The notes beneath the pieces were generated by a model, which saw nothing but the letters and a program-made list of their open reading frames with translations, made no database searches and had not been told where the DNA came from. A program made the translations under genes and the position numbers. This document shows positions 1 to 7,391 of a DNA stretch of 64,000 bases, piece by piece. The stretch spans positions 33,889 through 97,888 of the forward strand of contig JAFLJS010000011.1 of the NCBI GenBank assembly GCA_022712895.1, written 5' to 3'. This DNA is from Desulfocapsa sp. Lineage in GTDB: Bacteria > Desulfobacterota > Desulfobulbia > Desulfobulbales > Desulfocapsaceae. Numbering within the stretch: position 1 is the first letter of the stretch; each line of letters begins with the position of its first letter.

Positions 1-73
1 TGATTCCAGCACTATTGGTGAAGTAACAGCCGACGTACTTGCACCTTTTTTACATTCACTACGATAACATTAG

Positions 74-135
74 CAACAGTAAGCCGGCATAAGTGCCTTC
101 ACCAAATTCTTTTCAGAAAAGCACAAAATACGACG
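74..135. repeat. Dispersed repeat R2, copy 1 (partial)
   Basis: This stretch shares the words CAACAGTAAgCCGGCA and TAAGTGcCTTCACCAAAtTC, followed by TTTTCAgAAAA, with a copy near 26.31-26.43 kb, and the CCAAATTCTTTTCA part with a copy near 50.5 kb. The right arm of the hairpin seen in the other two copies is missing or diverged here. It sits upstream of the first small exported-protein gene. Its role is unknown. Confidence 0.5.
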
Positions 136-211
136 TAGTAGTATTGTTTCCGAAGCTCAGGTATGGTAGCTTGGGACTTTAATGATAATCAATCTCACAC
201 AAGGAGAAAAT

Positions 212-544
212 ATGAAAACCACACTTCAAACAGTTGCATTCCTTCTCACATTTGCATTTATCTGCATGGGAGCCTCATCAGCACTGGCCTTCGATGCTAA
301 ATACAAATACACAATCCCCAGCATGGAAACACAAGAAGATATTGATAAAGTAACAGCCTTTATCAAGGCCCTACCAGGGATTATGGAGATCACAGTTATG
401 AAAGACAATCAGGAAGTAATCGTCTTTTTTGATGACGAGGAACTGGATGATGAGAAATTCCAGCTGCGTATTCCTCTTTATAAGGAAGGATACCAAGTTA
501 CTGAATATGATATTCTCTATGAAGATCCAAACAAGAGAAACTAA
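212..544 (+). CDS. Small exported protein, paralogue 1 of 3 (HMA-like fold suspected)
   Basis: The protein has 110 residues and no name that I recognise. An in-frame start 30 bases upstream exists, but AAGGAG at 201-206 sits correctly for the ATG at 212, and only this start gives a clean Sec signal peptide (about residues 1-26, ending in ALA). The mature part alternates predicted strands and helices: a strand with YKYTIPSM, a helix rich in D/K, a turn LPGI, two strands ending in FFDDE, a second helix and a last strand ending in YDI. That beta-alpha-beta-beta-alpha-beta order resembles a heavy-metal-associated (ferredoxin-like) fold, but the metal-binding CxxC is absent. Two divergent relatives lie at 646-954 and 1126-1509 on the other strand. 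A periplasmic location is inferred; the function is unknown. Confidence 0.75.
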   Translation: MKTTLQTVAFLLTFAFICMGASSALAFDAKYKYTIPSMETQEDIDKVTAFIKALPGIMEITVMKDNQEVIVFFDDEELDDEKFQLRIPLYKEGYQVTEYDILYEDPNKRN

Positions 545-645
545 AAAAGAATAGCTGACATACGAACAAGAAATATCGAATTACTACAATAGAGAAACTT
601 CGTTATTCAATATTTCTTGTTCACAACTTACAAGCCACTTCAGAC

Positions 646-954
646 CTAATTCATCAAGCCGCCTTTAGGTTCTTCAAGCAGCATTTTTTTCTCAATTACA
701 AAACCTGCATCAATCAGTGCCTTCTCAGCAACTTCCTCATTGCTTTTATCATCATCGAAAAAAAACATAACTGAATTAAAAACAACATCAGGCACGATGT
801 CATACACTCCTGGTACGGTATCAAGCACCTCATAGACAGCAACTGCTGTTTCACGATTATCAATGGCTGGCATAAAAAATTTCCACTGGTATTCTTTTGC
901 TTGAACAGTGCTTGCAAGGAGGAGGAGAGTGAGGGCTATCAGTATTTGTTTCAT
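646..954 (-). CDS. Small exported protein, paralogue 2 of 3
   Basis: This 102-residue protein is a divergent relative of the product of 212-544. The signal peptide (about residues 1-19, ending VQA) is best formed from the ATG at 954; a start five codons upstream (969) is possible, but only the 954 start has a GGA-type ribosome site about 10 bases ahead. The mature domain keeps the family pattern: an aromatic first strand ending in MPA, a helix, the turn VPGV, a strand with MFFFDDD, a helix and the closing strand before a LEEP tail. No cysteine remains in the mature part, so a classical copper or zinc HMA role is unlikely. It is convergent with the gene at 212-544. The function is unknown. Confidence 0.7.
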   Translation of the reverse strand: MKQILIALTLLLLASTVQAKEYQWKFFMPAIDNRETAVAVYEVLDTVPGVYDIVPDVVFNSVMFFFDDDKSNEEVAEKALIDAGFVIEKKMLLEEPKGGLMN

Positions 955-1000
955 AGTTATATTTTCCATTTCAATTCAGTTCAGTTCGATTTGCGACTAA

Positions 1001-1126
1001 TGATGGATCTGTAAAGACCTCCTATTCGAAACACGCCAACTTCAAATCATTGCGGCGAACACAAGGTGTGTCGAAATGATTTAAAGTTGGCAGCAACGAG
1101 GACGCGGAGGAGTTTTACAGATACAT
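1001..1126. repeat. Hairpin element R1, diverged copy F
   Basis: The ends are near-inverted (TGATGnATCTGTAAA at the left, TTTACAGATACATCA at the right). The centre is a long hairpin, CCAACTTCAAATCATT pairing with AATGATTTAAAGTTGG. The apical part aligns with the R1 copies at 6.3, 27.1, 34.4 and 44.4 kb (ATCATTnCGGCG, AAGGT, GTCGnAATGAT). Where those have GTAC paired with GTAC, this copy has ACAC paired with GTGT. The 3' word GCAGCAACGA is also shared. The right end touches the stop codon of the gene at 1126-1509. Confidence 0.6.
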
Positions 1127-1509
1127 CAATCGTGACCTTCAGTGTGTTCCCACTGTATGTCCCAGCGTTCAACGGGATATCCCAGTTCATCAGCAAGGCG
1201 TAATCGAAGCTGATAACGTTCATCATTTAAGATATCATCTTCATAATGAACATAGACCCAATGACGGTCAAGTACAGTCTCAACTTTATTCACACCCTTA
1301 TGCTCTTTAATAAAATCCACCACCTTTTTTTCATCTTCAGCGCTTTTCATGGAAAAGATATAATATTTGATAATAATATCTGCGCTAACAGCCGGTTGTG
1401 GAACCAAAAATGAGCTGCAAAAAAAGAGACCAGCAAAAAGAAATTTTCTTGTTAAAGATTGCATAAAAGAGTTCATAGTTCGCAATTTTCTGATACTATA
1501 TAGAAACAT
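1126..1509 (-). CDS. Small exported protein, paralogue 3 of 3
   Basis: This 127-residue protein is most like paralogue 1: it shares YxIxSM, the helix with AEDEKKV, the YEDD turn (FDDE in paralogue 1), DERYQLR and the closing strand ending WDI. A long N-terminal hydrophobic stretch (about residues 24-43, ending AVSA) serves as signal peptide. The upstream start at 1509 is chosen because AGGAA lies six bases before it; internal ATGs at 1476 and 1464 lack a ribosome site. The CxxC of metal-binding HMA domains is absent, and the mature domain has no cysteine. It is divergently arranged from the TPR/regulator/antiporter operon, with only about 60 bases between them, so the two may share a regulatory region. 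The function is unknown. Confidence 0.72.
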   Translation of the reverse strand: MFLYSIRKLRTMNSFMQSLTRKFLFAGLFFCSSFLVPQPAVSADIIIKYYIFSMKSAEDEKKVVDFIKEHKGVNKVETVLDRHWVYVHYEDDILNDERYQLRLRLADELGYPVERWDIQWEHTEGHD

Positions 1510-1571
1510 TATTATTCCTATATCTAACCTGGAATATAGCAGTTTTCACGTCCATTACGCAAAGGAAAAAG

Positions 1572-2132
1572 ATGAACACATTAAAACTAATTTGCTCCAC
1601 ATTGTTACTGATACTTTTTATAGCATCACCCTCTTTCGGCGAAGATTCCAGCTGGGAAGAACTGAATAGTAAAGTTACTGGATATTACCAACAGCAACAG
1701 TATTCAACAGCTGTCGGATATGCAGAAGAAGCACTCGCTCTTGCCAGAAAATCGGGCAGCAAAGAAAAGATTGCAACATCTCTCAAAAACCTTGGTGAAA
1801 TAAGTACCCACATGGGGCGCCAAACAGAAGCAGAAGCCTACAACAAAGAATCCATTGCAATTCGTCAGAATCTCTTTGGACCTGACGGACTTGAAGTTGC
1901 TCTTTCCTGGAGAAGCCTGGGGTTCACCTATTTTTTAAGCGAAAAAATGGATGATGCAGAAATGTGTTTCCAGGAAGTATTACGCATTCATGTAAAAAAC
2001 TACGGCGAAAAAAGTATTGAAATTGTTCCAGCTCTGCAACGTCTTGAGAAATTTTACAAATACACCAAAAACCAGGACAAAGAAAGTGCCTTCACTGAAA
2101 GAATCCTCAACTTGCAAACTGGTCCTGAATAA
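1572..2132 (+). CDS. Exported tetratricopeptide-repeat protein
   Basis: The protein has 186 residues with a signal peptide (about 1-23, ending SFG). The rest is helical and fits three to four TPR units of the kinesin-light-chain style: AVGYAEEALALARK, a second unit with SLKNLGEI and EAEAYNKESIAIR, and a third with DAEMCFQEVLRI. TPRs are protein-protein interaction scaffolds, so this is probably a periplasmic adaptor. AAAGGA precedes the ATG. The stop codon is two bases before the GTG of the response regulator, so the two are co-translated, and a role in the input side of that regulator is a reasonable inference. No enzyme motif is visible. Confidence 0.8.
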   Translation: MNTLKLICSTLLLILFIASPSFGEDSSWEELNSKVTGYYQQQQYSTAVGYAEEALALARKSGSKEKIATSLKNLGEISTHMGRQTEAEAYNKESIAIRQNLFGPDGLEVALSWRSLGFTYFLSEKMDDAEMCFQEVLRIHVKNYGEKSIEIVPALQRLEKFYKYTKNQDKESAFTERILNLQTGPE

Positions 2133-2134
2133 GG

Positions 2135-2794
2135 GTGGCCAGCAAAACAATCACAACCTTTCTGGCAGATGATCACCAAATGTTTCGCCAGGGACTTCGA
2201 ACCCTGCTTGAAGCAGCACAAGATATAGAAATTTTGGGTGAAGCCAGTGATGGGCAGGAATCCTTAAAAGGGATTGAAAAGTATCAACCGGATATCGCTA
2301 TCCTTGACATTGCAATGCCTGGCCTTTCCGGAATCGAAGTGGCAAAACGTCTGCCAAAAATCGCACCCGACACAAAGACTATGATTCTAACCATGCATGG
2401 AGACACTTTTTTTGCCGTGGAAGCACTGCGCGCCAAAGTGCAGGGTTTTATGCTGAAGGAAGAATCCATCGACTACCTGGTTCAGGGCATCCGCAAAGTT
2501 GCTGCTGGTGAAATTGTTGTAACACCCTCCCTTGAGAAGGCTGTTTTTAAAGAATTACAAAACAGCCAGAGAAAACACAATGGAGTAACATCTAACAATA
2601 TTCTCACCCCGCGAGAAACAGAAATTTTGCAACTTGTCGCTGAAGGCATGACTAACCAGGAAATTGCTGATCTGCTATTTATTTCACCGGCAACAGTTGA
2701 TACTCACCGAAAAAACATAATGACAAAACTGGACATACATTCTGTCGCTGGCCTGGTCAAACATGCCATTCGCCATAAGATTGTAACACTGTAG
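2135..2794 (+). CDS. NarL/FixJ-family response regulator
   Basis: The 219-residue protein has a receiver domain (acidic pair Asp12-Asp13, phospho-acceptor Asp58 in ILDIAMPG, then the conserved T and K positions) and a LuxR-type helix-turn-helix at about residues 155-215 (LTPRETEILQL, TNQEIADLL, TVDTHRKNI). It should bind DNA as a phosphorylated dimer. The start is a GTG two bases after the TPR gene's stop. No histidine kinase is in this operon; a HisKA_3 kinase would be the expected partner, and two such kinases lie further along (18673-20985, 23219-25636). It is followed after 10 bases by an antiporter gene, suggesting that cation or pH stress is the regulated output. That link is inference. 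Confidence 0.92.
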   Translation: MASKTITTFLADDHQMFRQGLRTLLEAAQDIEILGEASDGQESLKGIEKYQPDIAILDIAMPGLSGIEVAKRLPKIAPDTKTMILTMHGDTFFAVEALRAKVQGFMLKEESIDYLVQGIRKVAAGEIVVTPSLEKAVFKELQNSQRKHNGVTSNNILTPRETEILQLVAEGMTNQEIADLLFISPATVDTHRKNIMTKLDIHSVAGLVKHAIRHKIVTL

Positions 2795-2804
2795 GAGACA
2801 AAAA

Positions 2805-4403
2805 ATGGACGCGACAATGGTATTAGTGGCCTTTGTATTTGGCTTTTTTCTGAAACAGGTCGGCTTGCCGCCACTCCTTGGTTTTCTCGCCGCAGGATTT
2901 GTCTTAAATGCATTTGGCATACAAGGAGGAGAAGACCTTCAAACCGTAGCAGATATTGGTATTCTGCTACTCCTGTTCAGTATCGGTTTAAAAGTTCGTG
3001 TAAAAAGTTTGTTCAGGCCTGAAGTGTGGGGAGTGGCATCACTGCACATGGTGGTAACCGTTGCCTTACTTGGAAGTTTTATCTACCTACTCTCTTATAC
3101 CGGCCTCGAACTTTTCACAGATTTAAGCCCACAAATAGCCCTACTCATTGCTTTTGCCCTCAGTTTTTCCAGTACTGTTTTCACAGTAAAAGTATTGGAA
3201 GAACGGGGAGAAATGAACTCCAAACATGGCCAAATTGCCATTGGAATTCTTATCCTCCAGGACTTTTTTGCAGTAATTTTCCTCACACTTTCCAGTGGTA
3301 AGACTCCATCTCCCTGGGCCATAGCTCTTATTGGCCTGATCTTTCTCAGGAAACCAATTCTCACCCTCATGAAACGAAGTGGGCATGGTGAATTATTGAT
3401 TCTTCTGGGCCTTCTTATTCCTCTGGGAACTGCGGCTCTCTTTGAATTTGTCGGCATGAAACCGGATCTGGGCGCACTACTCGTCGGTATGTTACTTGCC
3501 GGAACTCCAAAAACAAATGAACTTGCCAAAGCAATATTAAGTTTTAAAGATCTACTGCTGGTCGGCTTTTTCCTCACCATTGGACTCTCAGGCCTGCCCA
3601 CCATACCGAACCTTGCCGTTTCAATGCTTCTGGTGCTGGCCATCCCCGTTAAAACCGCTCTATTTTACCTGCTTCTCACCCGTTTTAAACTTCGAGCCCG
3701 GACAGCATGCCTTTCAACTCTCAGTCTTGCAACTTACTCGGAATTTGGACTTATCATCGGAGCACTTGGTACAGCAAAAGGATGGATCAGCAGTGAATGG
3801 TTGATTATTTTTGCTCTGTCCCTGTCTATCAGCTTTATGCTGGCATCGCCCATAAACAATCTGGCCTATAATATCTATGCAAAACTCCACGATTTTCTTG
3901 TGCGCTTTGAGACCAAGGAACGCTTGTCGGATGATCAAATCGTTTCTGTGGGTGATGTGGATGCTGCCATTTTTGGAATGGGACGAATAGGAACAGCTGC
4001 CTACGAAGATATGAACAGTCGCTACGGAAAAAGGATTATCGGAATCGACTTTGACCTTAACATTGTCAAAGAACTCCAAGCCAAAGGATGGAACATTATC
4101 CAGGGGGACGCTGTTGATTATGATTTCTGGCAGCGGGTCCAGGTAAACAAAACAGAATTGAAAATGCTGATGCTGGCTATGCCAAACTTTGAGGCAAACC
4201 TTTACGCTGCCAAGAGAATTCGAGCACGCGGTTTTAAAGGAACAGTGGCGGCTCTTGTCACTTTTGATGACCAGATCGAGGAACTGAAAAAAGCTGGTGT
4301 AGACTTAGTCTATAGCGCACACAAAGAAGCAGGAACAGGTTTTGCGAATCATGTTTGCACTCAGATGGGTCAAAAGCAGCTCGCTGAACTTCAATCACTT
4401 TAA
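2805..4403 (+). CDS. CPA2-family cation/proton antiporter with TrkA-N domain
   Basis: This 532-residue protein has about twelve membrane segments in residues 1-365 (Na+/H+ exchanger fold, beginning with GLPPLLGFLAAGFVLN) and, from about residue 384, a cytoplasmic Rossmann domain with GMGRIG and a following acidic residue (GIDFD), typical of the KefB/KefC/YbaL group. Such proteins exchange K+ or Na+ for protons, and the nucleotide-binding domain gates transport. AGGAG lies just upstream of the ATG. The gene is the last of the TPR/regulator/antiporter operon and is convergent with the PhnD-like gene at 4415. There is no adjacent KefF/KefG-type ancillary gene. Ion specificity cannot be read from the sequence. 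Confidence 0.9.
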   Translation: MDATMVLVAFVFGFFLKQVGLPPLLGFLAAGFVLNAFGIQGGEDLQTVADIGILLLLFSIGLKVRVKSLFRPEVWGVASLHMVVTVALLGSFIYLLSYTGLELFTDLSPQIALLIAFALSFSSTVFTVKVLEERGEMNSKHGQIAIGILILQDFFAVIFLTLSSGKTPSPWAIALIGLIFLRKPILTLMKRSGHGELLILLGLLIPLGTAALFEFVGMKPDLGALLVGMLLAGTPKTNELAKAILSFKDLLLVGFFLTIGLSGLPTIPNLAVSMLLVLAIPVKTALFYLLLTRFKLRARTACLSTLSLATYSEFGLIIGALGTAKGWISSEWLIIFALSLSISFMLASPINNLAYNIYAKLHDFLVRFETKERLSDDQIVSVGDVDAAIFGMGRIGTAAYEDMNSRYGKRIIGIDFDLNIVKELQAKGWNIIQGDAVDYDFWQRVQVNKTELKMLMLAMPNFEANLYAAKRIRARGFKGTVAALVTFDDQIEELKKAGVDLVYSAHKEAGTGFANHVCTQMGQKQLAELQSL

Positions 4404-4414
4404 ACTCTATTTTC

Positions 4415-5251
4415 TTATTTTATTGCATCCTTCTGTCGTTTTTTGCGCAAGCGCTCCAGATCATCAGTGTTTGCTTCTTCAAAACCTTTGATATGAAAAT
4501 TCTTGAGTATGCCAGCCGTTTCCGGCCGCTCCATAGTTAGCGAAGTAAGGGCTTTTACTATTTTCACACTCAGTGCCGGATCAATATCAGCTCGTACAGC
4601 AAACGGAAACTGCTGAATCCTTGGAGACCTATATACGACTCTCAACGTTTCTTTGATCTTTGCAAAAAGTGGTCTTTTCAAAGTATCCAATCGTATAGCT
4701 CCCGCCAAATACTCACCACCAAGCACTGAAAATATAACCGAATCGTTGTCACCTTTAAAAGTAACTATCATATCCTGTTCAGGATCAATACCCTTCTTCA
4801 ACAGTGCTCTTTTTTGCAATTTATAACCACCTCTGCCAGTTTTCGTTACAGCCGCTAGGCTTTTCCCCTTCAACTGCTCCAGACTTCTGACACCGCTACT
4901 CTTCAAAACGATAATTCCAGCATGAAAAGGTGGATATCCACGGGCGATTGCCTGATAGCCCGCTTTGTCGTGTGCGTTAAAATAAAAACTACTGCCTAAT
5001 GCTATAATATCATAGTGTTGGGCATACACATTCTCCATATACTCTTCATAACTCCCGGCGGTAAGGACTCGAACATTCACTCCCAATGCGTCACCCAGAT
5101 ACGATGCCAGGGGAAGATACAACGCCCGTACTACTCGTGGTGTTTTAAAAGGAATAATGCCAAGTTTTAACTCATTTGCGCCTTGTGCAGTCATCGCACC
5201 AGCAATTGAGATAAAGAAAAAACAAAAGAGTATCACTTTCCATAATTTCAT
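4415..5251 (-). CDS. PhnD-like periplasmic oxyanion-binding protein (orphan)
   Basis: The product has 278 residues with a signal peptide (about 1-24). The mature part follows the phosphate/phosphite/phosphonate-binding PhnD family: LGIIPFKTPR, YLPLASYLGDALG, the YDIIALGSSFYF segment and the SLEQLKGKSLA segment. No permease or ATPase gene is nearby. Instead it is the last gene of a minus-strand operon of hybrid kinases, CheR and a GGDEF regulator, 25 bases after the GGDEF gene. This suggests a receptor role, delivering ligand to a kinase or chemoreceptor rather than to an ABC importer. AAAGG precedes the ATG. Related domains are also found fused to kinases in other bacteria, which fits this reading. 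Confidence 0.85.
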   Translation of the reverse strand: MKLWKVILFCFFFISIAGAMTAQGANELKLGIIPFKTPRVVRALYLPLASYLGDALGVNVRVLTAGSYEEYMENVYAQHYDIIALGSSFYFNAHDKAGYQAIARGYPPFHAGIIVLKSSGVRSLEQLKGKSLAAVTKTGRGGYKLQKRALLKKGIDPEQDMIVTFKGDNDSVIFSVLGGEYLAGAIRLDTLKRPLFAKIKETLRVVYRSPRIQQFPFAVRADIDPALSVKIVKALTSLTMERPETAGILKNFHIKGFEEANTDDLERLRKKRQKDAIK

Positions 5252-5276
5252 CGTTTTACCTTTCTATTATTCGCTG

Positions 5277-6221
5277 TTACAAACGAGTATATTCCTCAAC
5301 TCTATTCCGACCTTTCTCCTTTGCTCGAGACAGGGCGTTATCAGCAAAAGTGATCAAATCGTTATGTAATACCGCTTGGTGTTGTGGATTGGATGCCAAA
5401 CCAATACTTACCGTTACAGTAACTGCCTGGTTAGCATCCCCGACAGGCTTTGCAGCACAACGCAATCGTATTTTTTCGGCAGTCTGTTTTGCTCCTTCAA
5501 TATCTGTCTGCGGAAGAAGAACCAGCACCTCTTCACCACCGAAGCGGAAAGCAATATCCGATGCACGGAGCGTAAAGCGTATTCGCCTGGAAAATTCACG
5601 AAGAACCGTATCGCCAAAGCTGTGCCCATAGGTATCATTTATATCTTTAAACCTATCCACATCAAGCATCAAACAGGCTAATGGTGATTCATAGCGTAGA
5701 CAACGCTCAAACTCCTGTTTGAGAATATTGTTTAAATGCCTGCGATTATACAAGCCTGTCAAATCATCAGTTATACAAAGTTTTTCCAGTATCCTTTTCT
5801 GGTCACGAAGTTCAATTTGTGTTTCCTCTAAATCACATCGATAACGATATAATTCAAGGAAGATGGAAACTTTGGCAAGAATAATTGTCGGATCAAAGGG
5901 TTTACAGATATAATCCACCGCTCCCGCCTCATAGCCATGAAAGATATGTTTCTGTTCTTTGTTAATGGCTGTTACGAAAATAATCGGAATATTCCTTGTT
6001 TTACTATTCTGCCGCATCAACGTGGCGACCTCAAAACCATCCATCCCCGGCATCTGCACATCGAGTAGAACCATGGCAACATGGTGCTTACTCAACTGGA
6101 GCAATGCCTCATTACCAGATGTGGCTGTGACTACCTCACAATCAATTTCGTTAAGAAGTAATTCCAGGGAAAGACGATTTTCCGATCTGTCGTCAACTAT
6201 CAGGATTTTTGGTTTATCCAC
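5277..6221 (-). CDS. Response regulator with GGDEF domain (diguanylate cyclase)
   Basis: The 314-residue protein has a receiver domain (residues 1-120; phospho-acceptor Asp54 in LLDVQMPGMDG), a short coiled linker, and a GGDEF domain whose active-site loop reads GGEEV. The preceding RASD, five residues before GGEEV, is a canonical c-di-GMP inhibitory I-site. It should make c-di-GMP from two GTP when its receiver is phosphorylated, with product inhibition. The start is a GTG preceded by AAGGA. It sits downstream of two hybrid kinases and CheR on the same strand, with hairpin element D (6308-6475) between it and cheR, and 25 bases ahead of the PhnD-like gene. Confidence 0.93.
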   Translation of the reverse strand: MDKPKILIVDDRSENRLSLELLLNEIDCEVVTATSGNEALLQLSKHHVAMVLLDVQMPGMDGFEVATLMRQNSKTRNIPIIFVTAINKEQKHIFHGYEAGAVDYICKPFDPTIILAKVSIFLELYRYRCDLEETQIELRDQKRILEKLCITDDLTGLYNRRHLNNILKQEFERCLRYESPLACLMLDVDRFKDINDTYGHSFGDTVLREFSRRIRFTLRASDIAFRFGGEEVLVLLPQTDIEGAKQTAEKIRLRCAAKPVGDANQAVTVTVSIGLASNPQHQAVLHNDLITFADNALSRAKEKGRNRVEEYTRL

Positions 6222-6307
6222 GCTGATTTTCCTTTAATGACAAAAATTGTTTCAAAGGCTAGCATTCCGTCCGGCTGAGACACCAATGACCATTGCGTCA
6301 TATGATC

Positions 6308-6475
6308 TGTCAGTTGTGATGGAGTCGTAAAAACTCTCCATCTGCTTCGTTACTTAACTATTTCTATCATTACGACGTACCTTAGTACGCTGAAATGATA
6401 GAAATAGTTCGTGCCTTGCATATGAAGTTTTTTACATCCCCATCCTCTTTCTGGGGTTTTTACGAGTTTATCAGT
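6308..6475 (-). repeat. Hairpin element R1, copy D
   Basis: On the minus strand this copy reads CTGATAAACTCGTAAAAAC at its left end and GAGTTTTTACGACTCCATCA at its right end. The centre holds a perfect stem, CTATTTCTATCATT against AATGATAGAAATAG, with the GTAC/GTAC tip. ACTGATA and ACTGACA flank it as near-direct repeats (TATCAGT at 6469-6475 and TGTCAGT at 6308-6314 on the plus strand). The TGA stop codon of cheR is inside one flank. Confidence 0.75.
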
Positions 6476-7322
6476 CGCCACAAGACCCTGAATCCCCGAG
6501 TTTTTTGTATATTTTTTCTCTATTATCTATATTTTCGAACAAATACGAATAGGATGAGAGCCTGACAGTTTCTTTTGTTCCCAAACAGAGATATGCTCCG
6601 CCATGCAGACTATCGGCAAATAACTTAAAAACACGATCCTGTAGGTTTCGGCCAAAATAAATCAGTACATTACGACAGATAATCAGATCCATATCGCCAA
6701 ACACTCCGTCTGACACCAAGTTATGATCTGAAAAAAGAACATTTTTTTTCAGTGCCTTATTCATCTTCACCAGTTCATAATTTGCAGAGTAATAATCTGC
6801 AAAAGACTCAAGCCCACCACTGTCCCTATAATTATTTGTATACTTCTGCAGCAAATCGGCTGGATAAATACCTTCTTTTGCTTTGCCGAGCACAACTTCA
6901 TCAAAATCAGTCGCATAAATACGAGATTTCCCATAGAGTCCCAACTCTTTCAATAAAATTGCCATGGAATATACTTCTTCACCGGTGGAGCACCCTGCAT
7001 GCCAGATTTTAATCAACTCCTGCCCTGCCAAAGATGGCAAGATTGCTTCTCTTAACGTTTTATAAAAGGCGGAATCACGAAACATCTCCGTGACATTAAT
7101 GGACATATCCTGTAGCAGCACATGAAAGAAATCAGGATCATAAAGAACCTCACGCTGCATATCCGTTAATGTCTGTAGACCCGATACCAGCAACCTGTAC
7201 TTCAGTCTGCGCTTAACTGACGCCCTGGAATACCCTCTGAAATCGTACCCATACTTCTGGTAAATGGCCTCTATAAGGAGTTCCACCTCAATATTTTCTG
7301 TGGTTATACCGTCCTGTATCAT
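6471..7322 (-). CDS. CheR-type protein-glutamate methyltransferase
   Basis: The 283-residue protein has the small helical CheR N-domain (about residues 10-70, with RRLKYRL) and a SAM-dependent methyltransferase domain with the motif WHAGCSTGEEVYS and the later segment DLIICRNVLIYF. CheR enzymes methylate glutamates of chemoreceptors. There is no cheB, cheA or cheW beside it; it lies between the giant hybrid kinase and a GGDEF regulator. In such settings CheR domains often serve kinase or chemosensory-like pathways other than flagellar taxis (inference). Only a weak ribosome site precedes the ATG, 69 bases after the kinase gene. The stop codon overlaps the flank of hairpin element D. Confidence 0.92.
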   Translation of the reverse strand: MIQDGITTENIEVELLIEAIYQKYGYDFRGYSRASVKRRLKYRLLVSGLQTLTDMQREVLYDPDFFHVLLQDMSINVTEMFRDSAFYKTLREAILPSLAGQELIKIWHAGCSTGEEVYSMAILLKELGLYGKSRIYATDFDEVVLGKAKEGIYPADLLQKYTNNYRDSGGLESFADYYSANYELVKMNKALKKNVLFSDHNLVSDGVFGDMDLIICRNVLIYFGRNLQDRVFKLFADSLHGGAYLCLGTKETVRLSSYSYLFENIDNREKIYKKLGDSGSCGD

Positions 7323-7391
7323 TGTGTTAATATGTTACCACAAGTTTCCCTTCTGCTCCTTCGCGTCCACGTAGGAGGTAAACTGTAATCA

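Noticed and set aside
3095..3643. 182-codon minus-strand frame inside the antiporter gene
   Set aside because: Arg/Ser/Pro-rich shadow of membrane-helix codons; the antiporter on the plus strand is clearly real.
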